From Akkermansiaceae bacterium (GTDB lineage Bacteria; Verrucomicrobiota; Verrucomicrobiia; Verrucomicrobiales; Akkermansiaceae), in NCBI GenBank assembly GCA_026421245.1, contig JAPKDJ010000042.1, positions 1 through 32,700 of the forward strand: 32,700 nucleotides of DNA, written 5' to 3'. Below are positions 24,839 to 32,700 of this stretch, one piece after another; position 1 is the stretch's first letter; every line of letters begins with the position of its first letter. Below the pieces are notes generated by a model that was not told the DNA's origin, did no database searches, and saw nothing but the letters and a program-made list of their open reading frames with translations. The position numbers were made by a program, and so were the translations under genes.

Positions 24839-26283
24839 GCTAAGAGGCCTTTGACAACTTTCCCGTGAACGTCGGTGAGACGATAGTCGCGACCTTGAAA
24901 ACGATAGGTGAGTTTCTCGTGATCGAATCCCAGAAGGTGCATCCAGGTCGCTTGCAAATCGTGGACATGCACTTTGTCACGAGCCACCGAAAATCCGAGA
25001 TCGTCAGAAGCGCCATGCGTGTACCCGCCTTTCACTCCCCCACCAGCCATCACCATGGTGTAGCAATCCGGGAAATGATCACGTCCCAAGACCTTGCCTT
25101 TGGCCGTCCGCCCTTCACGGAACGGCGTCCGTCCGAATTCTCCTCCGAGAATAATGAGAGTGTCTTCAAAAAGACCACGCTCCTTGAGATCATTGATCAA
25201 TGCCGCCACCGGCTTGTCCATCGTCGAGCATTTCTTGGTCAAGCCATCGCGAATATCTTCTGCAGGATTGGTGCCGTGAAAATCCCAGCCCCAGTCAAAG
25301 AGCTGCACAAAACGCACCCCATCTTCCGCCAGACGCCGGGCCAACAAGCAGTTGTTTGCGAAACTCGAGGCGCCGGGCTGCGCGCCGTAGGACTCCAGGG
25401 TTTTCTTGGATTCCTTGGAAATATCCATCACCTCGGGCACCGCCATCTGCATGCGGAACGCCAATTCGTATTGAGCCATGCGGGTCAGGGTTTCCGGATG
25501 GGCGAAATCTTTTGAAGCCGCTTCATTCAGATCACGCAGAGCATCTAAACTGGTTCGACGAAGACTGCGATCCATCCCTGGAGGGTCGGTCACGTAGAGA
25601 ACAGGATCTCCTTTCGAGCGACACTGCACGCCCTGGTAAACGGAAGGAATAAAGCCCGAACCAAAGGAGCTCTTACCGCCATTGGGTTGGACACCGCTCG
25701 AGATCAGAACGACATAACCCGGCAGGTTTTGATTCTCGGAACCAAGCCCGTAGGTCGTCCAAGCTCCGAAGGTTGGACGTCCTGGCTGCTGGAATCCGGT
25801 GTGCACAAAGAGCTCGGCCGGAGCATGATTGAAATGATCGGTGGTCATCGAATTGATGATACACAAGTCGTCGGCAACGCCGTGCAAATGCGGAATCGCG
25901 TCGGACATCCAGAGGCCGTTTTTCCCATACTGCTTGAAGGTTCGGGGGCTCCCCATCAACTTGGGAGTTCCAGAAGTGAAGGCAAATTTTTTCCCTTTGA
26001 TATACTCGTCCGGGCATTCCTGACCGTCGCGCTTCACCAACTCCGGTTTATGATCCCACATGTCGAGATGAGGCGGTGAGCCGGTGAGATGCAAATAGAT
26101 CACGCGTTTCGCTTTGGCCGCGAAGGGTGGCAGTTTGGGGAGCAGCGGATTACCGGGGGCTTCCAAAGCGTAGGCATCTGTCGCCAGCATATCGCTAAGA
26201 GCCACCCCACCGAGACCCATCGAACATTGTTTAAAGAAATGTCTCCGGGTTTTGTATTGGAGACTTTCGAGCTGTGGATTCAT
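24835..26283 (-). CDS. DUF1501 domain protein (sulfatase-like fold, Tat-exported)
   Basis: The 482-residue protein belongs to the DUF1501 family, abundant in Planctomycetes and Verrucomicrobia and related to the alkaline phosphatase/sulfatase fold. The N-terminus has a twin-arginine-like signal (KTRRHFFKQCSMGLGGVAL). Visible family blocks are RVIYLHLTGSPPHLDMWDHKP, NSMTTDHFNHAPAE, a late FVQLFDWGWDFHG, and EFGRTP...GRDHFPDCYTMVMAGGG split by the Lys-Val region. The H/D residues in these blocks are probable metal ligands. It lies 36 bases downstream of the PSD1-cytochrome gene, the standard pairing for this family. The physiological role is not established. Confidence 0.92.
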   Translation of the reverse strand: MNPQLESLQYKTRRHFFKQCSMGLGGVALSDMLATDAYALEAPGNPLLPKLPPFAAKAKRVIYLHLTGSPPHLDMWDHKPELVKRDGQECPDEYIKGKKFAFTSGTPKLMGSPRTFKQYGKNGLWMSDAIPHLHGVADDLCIINSMTTDHFNHAPAELFVHTGFQQPGRPTFGAWTTYGLGSENQNLPGYVVLISSGVQPNGGKSSFGSGFIPSVYQGVQCRSKGDPVLYVTDPPGMDRSLRRTSLDALRDLNEAASKDFAHPETLTRMAQYELAFRMQMAVPEVMDISKESKKTLESYGAQPGASSFANNCLLARRLAEDGVRFVQLFDWGWDFHGTNPAEDIRDGLTKKCSTMDKPVAALINDLKERGLFEDTLIILGGEFGRTPFREGRTAKGKVLGRDHFPDCYTMVMAGGGVKGGYTHGASDDLGFSVARDKVHVHDLQATWMHLLGFDHEKLTYRFQGRDYRLTDVHGKVVKGLLA

Positions 26284-26319
26284 CTGATTGAAAAATGGTT
26301 TGAGAATTTGGAAAGGCCT

Positions 26320-29307
26320 TTAGCGTTTCATCAAGGTTTCATCGAGATTGAGGAGGATGTTTCCGACGACGGTCAAGGTCGCGAGATCAACGACATCCGC
26401 TCCCTCGGGAACCGGGCCGATTGGGTTCGTTGCCATTTCTTTGGCAAGCTTCGCATCGGAGGCGTATCTGGCACGAGTTGCATCGTAGAGGGACAAGAGG
26501 CGAGCGGTCTCCACTCTCTTCGGAGGACGCGAAAGACAGAGGCTGAAACCATGCTCCAGTTTTGCGGCGACTGTTCCGCTCTGGCTCGCCATCCGCCGGG
26601 CGAGCGCTTGCGCGGCTTCGATGTAGACCGGATCATTCAAGGTCACGAGCGCCTGAAGCGGAGTGTTCGTGCTCCCCCGCCGGACCGTGCAGACTTCGCG
26701 GTTTGGCGCACCAAACGTCGCCATCGAAGGGTAAGGACTGGAGCGACGCCAACTCGTGTAGACTCCGCGCCGGAACTTATCTTCGCCGGGACTCGTCTTC
26801 CAATCCGTCCCCCCACCGAAGGCCGCTTTAAGACCAAGATTGGGCTGCGGAGGGCGCACCGGGACGCCATACATCTTTGAACTCAACAAACCGGACACCG
26901 CAAGGGCTTGATCCCGGATCATTTCGGCAGTGAGCCTGACCCGGGGACCACGGGCGACAAGACGATTGTCAGGATCGCGAGCGGCCATTTCATCCGAGAC
27001 ATGTGAGTTCTGTCGATAGGTGGAAGAGGTCACCAGGAGACGAAGAAATTTCTTCACCTCCCATCCCCCATCCATGAATTCGAGAGCCAGCCAATCCAAG
27101 AGCTTGGGATGTGAAGGCCGCTCCCCTTGCGACCCAAATTCCTCACTCGTCAGAACGATTCCTACTCCAAATAAATTCTCCCAAAAACGATTCGCAACCA
27201 CGCGGGCGGTCAGGGGATTATCTTCCCTCACCAACCACTTTGCCATCGCGAGACGATCGGGTGCCACCCCTTCGGGAAGCGAACCGAATGCCGCAGGCAC
27301 TCCGGCAGAAACCTCCTCACCCAAGCTCTGATAGCTTCCACGAAGTTGAATGTGGGTCTTACGATGTTTGGCCTGGGGCAACTCACGCATCACGGGAACC
27401 GAAGTCAGAGGTTTGAGCTCTCCCAGTTGTTTCTTAAGACCCGCCAACTTCTTCTTAAGGGAGATCGCCTCAGGATTCGATTTCCCATAGAAACCGGCAA
27501 TCTCGGCCTTCTCAGCATCGCTGCGCTGCGAGGCCGGTTTATTCAAAATGGTGACTATTGAAGCTGGCACTGCGACGGAAGGTTCCGATGAATCCGTGAC
27601 AGAGACACGGAAGCGACCCAGAGGATGATCAGGATACCGCTGGAGCAATTTTAGACTCAACTCGCTTCCATCCAGCGGTTCTTTAATTTCCACCACGATA
27701 TGGTGATCCTGACCCAGCGCGCCACCAACCGCCCATCCGGAGTCCTTGCCAGCATTACCGTCGATGGCCGCTGCAGCTCCGAACTTACTCTGAGCGTAAG
27801 TCGAAGTGGCTTTTGAAAATGAAGCCTTGGTCTTGCCCGCACTGAGTTCGATCTCGTTGATCACAAAATTACCCGTTCTCCCGGGACCACCACTTTTTAA
27901 CTTATCATAGGTCAAGGCCTCGATCTTGATCGCCGTGATTTTCTTCAACTTACTGGATGCGGTAATCGTGTAATCATCGCTACTGGCCGTTTTTCCGCTC
28001 ACCAATAGAGAGCCATCCGACCCCGCCTTGAAGGTCGCACCGGAGCTCGCCATCATCTTGGTGGGCCTTAGCACCTGCCATTGTCTGGCGCTCGCCTTCA
28101 AATCCGATTCCCATTTCGCCATTGCCTTGGGGTCGTGCTTCCCTGGAACAAGCGCCTCTTTTTCAAGCGCCGCGATCTCCGCCGTAATCGCCGCCCGGTC
28201 ATCGTTCTTATCGCCCATCACTTGAATGATCGGGGATTCATTTCGGCGGTCCGCATCCTCCGATTGATTGAAGATCGCGAACATTTGAAAATACTCGGCA
28301 TGGGTAATGGGATCATACTTATGGGTATGACACTGGGCACAGGCTGCCGTCGTTCCCATCCAGGTCGCCATCGTCGTATTGACACGATCAACCACCGCAA
28401 CATTGCGAAACTCCTCGTCACTGGTTCCTCCTTCGTTGTTCGTCTTAGTGTTCCGATGGAAGGCCGTCGCGATGAGCTGCTCCTCGGTCGGATTTGGAAG
28501 CAAATCTCCGGCAATCTGCTCGATGGTAAATTGATCAAAAGGCATGTTGGCATTGAACGCCCGAACCACCCAATCTCGGTAGGCCCAAATTGTCCGCCCG
28601 GGGTCGTCCGCATAGCCCGCCGAATCCGCATACCGCGCCAAATCCAACCACATCCGCGCCCAATGTTCCCCAAAAGCGGGTTTGGCCAGCAGTCGATCGA
28701 CCAGTTTCCCATAAGCGTCATCGCTCTGATCGGCAATAAAGGCATCCACTTCCTCCTTCGTTGGAGGCAGCCCGGTCAAATCCAATGAGACACGGCGAAT
28801 CAAAGTGTAGCGATCCGTTTCCTGACTCGGAGAAAGCCCTTCCTTATTCAAACGATCCAGAATGAAGGCATCGATCGGGCTTCGCACACTCCATGTTTGA
28901 TCCGCGACTTCCGGAACTTCCGAACGAACTGGTTTCGTGTAGGACCAATGGACTTCATAATCGCCCCCCTCCTCGATCCACTGCTTGAAGAGGTCGATTT
29001 GCTCCTTAGTGAAACGCTTCGCCTTCCCTGGAGGAGGCATCATCTCATCTTCATCGTCCGTGATGATGCGGTAGATCAGTTCACTATCCTCAATGTTACC
29101 CGGCACGATGGCGGCAAAGCCCTTGCGTTCTCTTAAGGCACCCTCACGGGTATCGAGGCGGAGCTTCGCTTTCCGATCCCCTTCGTCCGGGCCGTGGCAG
29201 CGGTAACAGCGGTTGGACAACAAGGGGCGGATATCTTCGTTGAAGCTTACTTTCGCGCTGACGGCGGGAAAACAGAGAAAAAGGACGAGAAAGGAGCGGT
29301 AAAGCAT
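26320..29307 (-). CDS. PSD1/planctomycete cytochrome C protein (DUF1549 and DUF1553)
   Basis: This 995-residue exported protein has a signal peptide (1-18), then a planctomycete-type cytochrome domain with a haem motif Cys34-x2-Cys37-His38 inside NRCYRCHGPDEGDRKAKLRLD (split at Pro-Asp). A DUF1549 region follows (about 125-340) with a second CxxCH (ACAQCHTHKYDPI, near 323). A central F5/8-type carbohydrate-binding-like insert spans about 480-570, and DUF1553 covers the last 350 residues (ANRFWENLFGVGIV, STYRQNS, PLQALVTLNDP). Such proteins are thought to act in the periplasm, possibly with the paired DUF1501 protein in breakdown of sulfated or complex polysaccharides. That role is a family-level proposal. 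The pair is probably an operon. Confidence 0.92.
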   Translation of the reverse strand: MLYRSFLVLFLCFPAVSAKVSFNEDIRPLLSNRCYRCHGPDEGDRKAKLRLDTREGALRERKGFAAIVPGNIEDSELIYRIITDDEDEMMPPPGKAKRFTKEQIDLFKQWIEEGGDYEVHWSYTKPVRSEVPEVADQTWSVRSPIDAFILDRLNKEGLSPSQETDRYTLIRRVSLDLTGLPPTKEEVDAFIADQSDDAYGKLVDRLLAKPAFGEHWARMWLDLARYADSAGYADDPGRTIWAYRDWVVRAFNANMPFDQFTIEQIAGDLLPNPTEEQLIATAFHRNTKTNNEGGTSDEEFRNVAVVDRVNTTMATWMGTTAACAQCHTHKYDPITHAEYFQMFAIFNQSEDADRRNESPIIQVMGDKNDDRAAITAEIAALEKEALVPGKHDPKAMAKWESDLKASARQWQVLRPTKMMASSGATFKAGSDGSLLVSGKTASSDDYTITASSKLKKITAIKIEALTYDKLKSGGPGRTGNFVINEIELSAGKTKASFSKATSTYAQSKFGAAAAIDGNAGKDSGWAVGGALGQDHHIVVEIKEPLDGSELSLKLLQRYPDHPLGRFRVSVTDSSEPSVAVPASIVTILNKPASQRSDAEKAEIAGFYGKSNPEAISLKKKLAGLKKQLGELKPLTSVPVMRELPQAKHRKTHIQLRGSYQSLGEEVSAGVPAAFGSLPEGVAPDRLAMAKWLVREDNPLTARVVANRFWENLFGVGIVLTSEEFGSQGERPSHPKLLDWLALEFMDGGWEVKKFLRLLVTSSTYRQNSHVSDEMAARDPDNRLVARGPRVRLTAEMIRDQALAVSGLLSSKMYGVPVRPPQPNLGLKAAFGGGTDWKTSPGEDKFRRGVYTSWRRSSPYPSMATFGAPNREVCTVRRGSTNTPLQALVTLNDPVYIEAAQALARRMASQSGTVAAKLEHGFSLCLSRPPKRVETARLLSLYDATRARYASDAKLAKEMATNPIGPVPEGADVVDLATLTVVGNILLNLDETLMKR

Positions 29308-29432
29308 CAGAAATTAGTTCGGCAAGGTATAGCTCATGGATACGGCCATCGAGAGCGGAAAATTGCGCCGATCTCAAAAACTAGCCTCTTGCGCATCACG
29401 GGCAATGAAAGAGCCATTACATACCAAGCGCT
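29308..29432. other. Intergenic gap without visible gene
   Basis: I see no ORF, hairpin or repeat that I can support between the metallophosphoesterase stop and the PSD1 start. It should contain the promoter of the PSD1/DUF1501 pair if that pair is transcribed on its own. Confidence 0.3.
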
Positions 29433-30962
29433 CTATTTCCTTTCGTCATCCATGAGGTAGTCCAACGAGAATTTGCTTTTAGATCGCGTGAGGAATTGAT
29501 CCAGCACAGGCGAATAGGTTTGAACGTCGATGATGTCCTTGTCAGGTCGGAACGTCATGATCCGCAAGAAGCCGCTTCCCGCCTTAATTTCGGGGATGTC
29601 CCAATACCAGTAGTCTGCCTGAACCTGATGCACGATATTCCCATTCTTGCCGTTACTGGTTAGTCGGTTCTCCATGTTATGCCCGGAAAGGACCAAGAAG
29701 ATGTTCTTGTGGCGGCTGACGAATTTCTCCCAAGTTGATTCTCCTGAGTTACCTTCTATCGAATAATTGGCAAGATCTGCCCGTTGTCCCTTTTTACTCG
29801 TGAGATAGCCATGTGTGACCACAATAGTCCGGTATCCAGGATGGGCCGCAACAACTCCGTTTGCCCATGCCAGGGTTTCATCCCGGGGCTTAAACTCTAG
29901 GGTGAGGATCAGGAACTTCATTCCTCCCTCTCGCAGATAGACGTAGTAGTTCTCAATCTTCCCCTCTTCTCGAAAATGGAGCTTCTTCTCCGTTCCGAAA
30001 TGCGGGTCATACAGAGGGTTATCTAAGAAACGCGAAGGAGGAAAATAGGAACTAAAATGGCTTTTGCGGGATTGGCTGGTTGTTCGGCGTTCTGGTGAAT
30101 ATCCCATGTCATGGTTTCCCGAACACAAAACGTAGGGGACATGGTTATCAATAGTCTTGAAAGCGGTATCCGCTATCCGCCATTCCTCATCGTGTTCGGT
30201 CTGGGTGATGTCTCCCACATGCACCGCCATAACGATATTCATCTTCTCCTTGTATTCCTTGATCCATTCGGTCTGCTTGAAAAAGCAGGAGCGCTGATCA
30301 CCGATGATTGGCCAGTGTTTCTGCGTCTCTTTGTGCCTGGTATCTGCGTAACCTTGAGTGTCAGGCAAAACGATCAGGGTGAAAGAACTCGAATCGCTCA
30401 AGGACTCCTTATTTAGAGGAGCCTCCCCTCCTTCGACGTCATCAGCTTGAACGCGGGACTCGCTGCCTTGACCGAAGAGCGGAGCGGTTTGGCAAACTGT
30501 CGACCCAGGTTCGATTCCCTCTCGGAGAACCATACCCAAACCCTTGTTGTCATTGATAAATAAGGGCTGCAAGGCTGATGTGGGGCTAAGTCCTCCAAAT
30601 GACGTTTGCTCCAATTCGGTCCTATTCGCGCTTATTTGTGTGACTTTTGTGTGAATAATGTGTGACGCGTGACAGAGGATCTTCACACAAATGGGGCTGG
30701 CGGGACTGGTGACAGCGTGTGCTTGTGCAATGACCGCTTGAAGATCAGCCCCGTCTCTCCGTTCCATCTCGAGCCAATAGCAGGTTTTCCGAAGTCGTGG
30801 TGTTACAGCCCGTTTTTCTTTGCGTGTGTCCAGCTTGCCCGGGTCGATGATCCAGGCCTGGTTTTTAACCAAGGGGGTGATTGAATGACTCGGCGGGTTT
30901 ATTTTTCCCTCTGAGCCACAAGACGAAAGCAGAGCGCAGACAATTAAGAAGATCCTTTGCAT
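29433..30962 (-). CDS. Lipoprotein metallophosphoesterase (calcineurin-like)
   Basis: I chose the ATG at 30962, which gives MQRIFLIVCALLSSCGSEGK, a lipoprotein signal with LSSC lipobox; an ATG at 30974 would add four residues. The catalytic domain covers about residues 193-500. Its metal motifs are PDTQ near 201 (D-x-H replaced by D-T-Q, common in this branch), GDITQTEHD, GNHD, VVTHGYL and SGHNM. The protein probably sits in the outer or inner membrane facing the periplasm and hydrolyses phosphoesters. Residues of about 25-190 are unusual: no domain I recognise, Ser/Gly-rich, and part of it (about 143-160) is encoded by a segment that reads as a tRNA 3' half on the opposite strand. Confidence 0.82.
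   Translation of the reverse strand: MQRIFLIVCALLSSCGSEGKINPPSHSITPLVKNQAWIIDPGKLDTRKEKRAVTPRLRKTCYWLEMERRDGADLQAVIAQAHAVTSPASPICVKILCHASHIIHTKVTQISANRTELEQTSFGGLSPTSALQPLFINDNKGLGMVLREGIEPGSTVCQTAPLFGQGSESRVQADDVEGGEAPLNKESLSDSSSFTLIVLPDTQGYADTRHKETQKHWPIIGDQRSCFFKQTEWIKEYKEKMNIVMAVHVGDITQTEHDEEWRIADTAFKTIDNHVPYVLCSGNHDMGYSPERRTTSQSRKSHFSSYFPPSRFLDNPLYDPHFGTEKKLHFREEGKIENYYVYLREGGMKFLILTLEFKPRDETLAWANGVVAAHPGYRTIVVTHGYLTSKKGQRADLANYSIEGNSGESTWEKFVSRHKNIFLVLSGHNMENRLTSNGKNGNIVHQVQADYWYWDIPEIKAGSGFLRIMTFRPDKDIIDVQTYSPVLDQFLTRSKSKFSLDYLMDDERK
30484..30532 (+). other. tRNA 3'-half-like segment inside the phosphoesterase gene
   Basis: The plus strand holds an anticodon-arm-like hairpin (GCGGT / ACTGT with 7-base loop TTGGCAA, T at position 33 and GGC where the anticodon would be), then the T-loop consensus GGTTCGATTCC, then exactly the 16 bases expected from the loop to a terminal CCA. 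The T-stem has only two of five pairs. No matching D-arm or 5' acceptor strand is found upstream, so this is not a working tRNA. It may be a scar of a tRNA 3' end, such as integrative elements leave. Confidence 0.4.
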
Positions 30963-31161
30963 CAGGCAACGCATAGAGAATTTGACAGGGAAGAGAAAGC
31001 TAGGATTAAGAATGCCCCTCGGGTGGTGTGATTCTTTGTAGCCATTCCCGCCCTTTCTCCGCCCCTCAGGCGCTCCACCCAGAAAGCAAACTCCTAAGCT
31101 GCTCGATTGCAGGCTGTCTCCACTTAAAACGGGGAGATCGCGGGGCTGCTGTTGTCAGACT
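30963..31161. other. Intergenic gap without visible gene
   Basis: No ORF, clear terminator or repeat is seen between the second DUF1501 stop and the phosphoesterase start. Confidence 0.3.
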
Positions 31162-32553
31162 CTACACCAGCTCCGGGATCGGACTCGCATTCGTGATGAT
31201 GCTGTGGACGTCGCGCGGCAAGCTCTCCATCACGCGCACATCTCCAAGGTCGAGGAGGGTGTGCATGATTGTGCCGATTAGGTTCTCGGTGGTCACCGCA
31301 TTCGAGGCCGGCTCGCCGGCGTCCGAGGTGGATTCACCGATCACTTGCCCCATTTTGAGTCCGCCGCCCGAGAGCATGAGAGGAGCGAGTCGCCCCCAGT
31401 GATTGCGTCCGCCATTCGCGGCGAGTTTGGGAGTGCGACCCATCTCTCCGCAGCACACAAGGAGAATTTTGTCGCTCAGTCCGCGTTCATGGACGTCGTC
31501 GAGGAATGCGGAGACTGCGTGATCGAAGGGGGCCCCGACGTAGGCCATTCCTTCGGCCACTCCGGCGTTGTTCTTGTCGGAGTGGAAGTCCCACACGAAG
31601 TTGGTGGTCACGGTTACGAAGCCTGCACCGCGTTCGCAAAGACGGCGTGCCATCAGCATGAGTTTTCCGAGAGACTGTCCATGATCACGGTAGTTCTTGT
31701 GGTTATTCCACAACTTGCTGATCGAATTTGGATTCACTAGGGGAGCGGTGTCGTAGCGGGCGAGAGTGCGCGGGTCTTCCTTGGAGAGATCGAAGGCATC
31801 CGAGATCCCTCCCATGATCATTTCAACCGCCTGTTGTTGGAGTTTGCCGAGTCCCTCTGCGGCACCGCCATCGACTGCACGCTTGAGGTTGTCGATCTTG
31901 TTGAGGAGGTACATGCGATCTTCGAGCCGCCTGCGCGACATCCACATCGTCATGTCATTCTGCAGCCCATTCTTGCCACTGCCGGGAGCAAAGGGCGCGT
32001 AGCCCGATCCCACTGTTCCACTGGCTAGGAAGTTTCCGAAATTTTTCACGCGCTCCTGGGCAGCGGGATCAACTGCCCGGGGGAAAAGCGCAATGTTGCG
32101 GGGCATGCCAGTGCTCGGAACATTGGCCCCGGCCACCCGGGCATAGAGCGCGCCCATGTTAGCATTCAAAGTGTCCTTGCCGACGATCGGCTTGATGTCG
32201 TGGTTGCCATTGCCCGTGGTGTAGGAACGCACGACTGCCATGCGATGCGCTTGCTTCGCGAGTTTCTGAAAGGTGCCGCCGAAGGTGACTCCAGGAAGCG
32301 TGGTTTTCACTTCGCCGGTGGCGCTGCGAATCTCTGACGGCGCATCCATCTTGGGATCGAAAGTTTCCTGCTGGGGCGGTCCGCCGTGCATGAAAAGAAA
32401 GACGACCGCCTTGTCTTTGACGGGGAGACCCGCTTGCGCTGCCGCAGCTTTCCAACCGAGGAGTTGCGGGAGTGTCAGCCCACCGAGTCCCAACCCACCG
32501 ACCCGCAGGAAAGAGCGGCGACTGTAGGGGCTGGAATCAGAAAAGGTGATCAT
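31162..32553 (-). CDS. DUF1501 domain protein with Tat signal
   Basis: This 463-residue DUF1501 protein has a textbook twin-arginine signal, SRRSFLRVGGLGLGGLTLP from residue 11, followed by an Ala-rich cleavage region. Family blocks include KAVVFLFMHGGPPQQETFDPK, SYTTGNGNHDIKP, FVTVTTNFVWDFHSDKNN and the late CCGEMGRTPKLAANGGRNHW (split by Lys-Leu), with the conserved H/D/E residues of the sulfatase-like fold. It differs clearly from the other DUF1501 protein at 24835 in length and sequence, so the two are not a recent duplicate. The gene ends 199 bases from the phosphoesterase gene, and its start is 70 bases after the stop of a partial gene. Function unknown. Confidence 0.92.
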   Translation of the reverse strand: MITFSDSSPYSRRSFLRVGGLGLGGLTLPQLLGWKAAAAQAGLPVKDKAVVFLFMHGGPPQQETFDPKMDAPSEIRSATGEVKTTLPGVTFGGTFQKLAKQAHRMAVVRSYTTGNGNHDIKPIVGKDTLNANMGALYARVAGANVPSTGMPRNIALFPRAVDPAAQERVKNFGNFLASGTVGSGYAPFAPGSGKNGLQNDMTMWMSRRRLEDRMYLLNKIDNLKRAVDGGAAEGLGKLQQQAVEMIMGGISDAFDLSKEDPRTLARYDTAPLVNPNSISKLWNNHKNYRDHGQSLGKLMLMARRLCERGAGFVTVTTNFVWDFHSDKNNAGVAEGMAYVGAPFDHAVSAFLDDVHERGLSDKILLVCCGEMGRTPKLAANGGRNHWGRLAPLMLSGGGLKMGQVIGESTSDAGEPASNAVTTENLIGTIMHTLLDLGDVRVMESLPRDVHSIITNASPIPELV

Positions 32554-32623
32554 TTCGCCGGTGTTTCGGTTACAAGGGAGGCAGGCAGGAGAAAGGGGGG
32601 GACATGGCCAACCACTAGCGCTC

Positions 32624-32700
32624 CTACTTCTTCTTGCTGCCCGGCTTTGGGAAGTCCTGATTCTCTTCGAGGTCCGCCGCGGTGATCTTGTCGGAGGGCA
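32624..32700 (-). CDS. C-terminal end of a gene cut by the window edge
   Basis: The last 24 codons of a minus-strand gene end in TAG at 32624-32626. They read PSDKITAADLEENQDFPKPG and a Lys-rich end (SKKK). The tail alone does not identify the protein. Since DUF1501 genes usually follow a PSD1/DUF1549-DUF1553 gene on the same strand, as at 26320, this is likely the end of such a gene. That is inference from context. Confidence 0.55.
   Translation of the reverse strand, partial: PSDKITAADLEENQDFPKPGSKKK

Noticed and set aside
26089..26880. 263-aa plus-strand ORF
   Set aside because: Opposite the DUF1501/PSD1 junction, where both minus-strand genes have clear family motifs.
30440..30532. Complete tRNA gene
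   Set aside because: No D-arm and no 5' acceptor strand complementary to TCGGAGA are present, and the T-stem is mostly unpaired; only a 3'-half-like segment remains.
1..32700. CRISPR array, prophage, toxin-antitoxin or defence island
   Set aside because: No regularly spaced direct repeats, phage structural genes, integrase or recognisable defence proteins were found; genes are mostly housekeeping, envelope and exported proteins.

Overview
The window looks like a chromosomal segment of a Gram-negative bacterium of the phylum Verrucomicrobiota, probably Verrucomicrobiales. I base this on two modules of DUF1501 proteins with planctomycete-type cytochrome-domain proteins (one of them cut by the window end), a giant lamin-tail/CotH-like surface protein ending in calcium-binding repeats, an LPS Kdo transferase, an azurin, an entericidin-type lipoprotein locus and many exported proteins of unknown function. 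The placement rests on gene content read by eye, not on a database search.

Left part (1-2490): a minus-strand envelope-sugar run. It reads from an entericidin-like gene broken by a frameshift, through an ELM1-family protein and a GT4 glycosyltransferase that overlap by 4 bases, into the first codons of a nucleotide-sugar dehydrogenase cut by the window edge. Then, on the plus strand (2647-11461), come a 2090-residue secreted multidomain protein, a secreted alpha/beta hydrolase and a glycogen/starch synthase.

Middle (11481-18426): a tight minus-strand operon of an unknown single-pass membrane protein, a 35-residue ORF coupled by ATGA overlap, an unknown exported protein, an AsmA-like membrane protein, rsmD and waaA. 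A divergent plus-strand pair follows: an MGDG-synthase-type glycosyltransferase overlapping a YihX-like HAD phosphatase. 

Right part (18656-32700): an unknown 174-aa protein, a possible convergent 104-aa ORF, a long U32 (RlhA-like) protein with two cysteine clusters, a REP-like palindrome, a BCP-type peroxiredoxin, a convergent RppH-like Nudix hydrolase, an exported protein, an azurin with a strong terminator, an IS1380 transposase remnant, a DUF1501/PSD1 gene pair, a lipoprotein metallophosphoesterase whose N-terminal spacer contains a tRNA-3'-end-like segment, a second DUF1501 gene with a Tat signal, and the last codons of another gene.

I found no CRISPR array, complete tRNA, rRNA, prophage or recognisable defence cluster. 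The most interesting items are the frameshifted entericidin, the coupled 35-aa ORF, the tRNA-like scar inside the phosphoesterase gene, the IS1380 remnant and the second cysteine cluster of the U32 protein.
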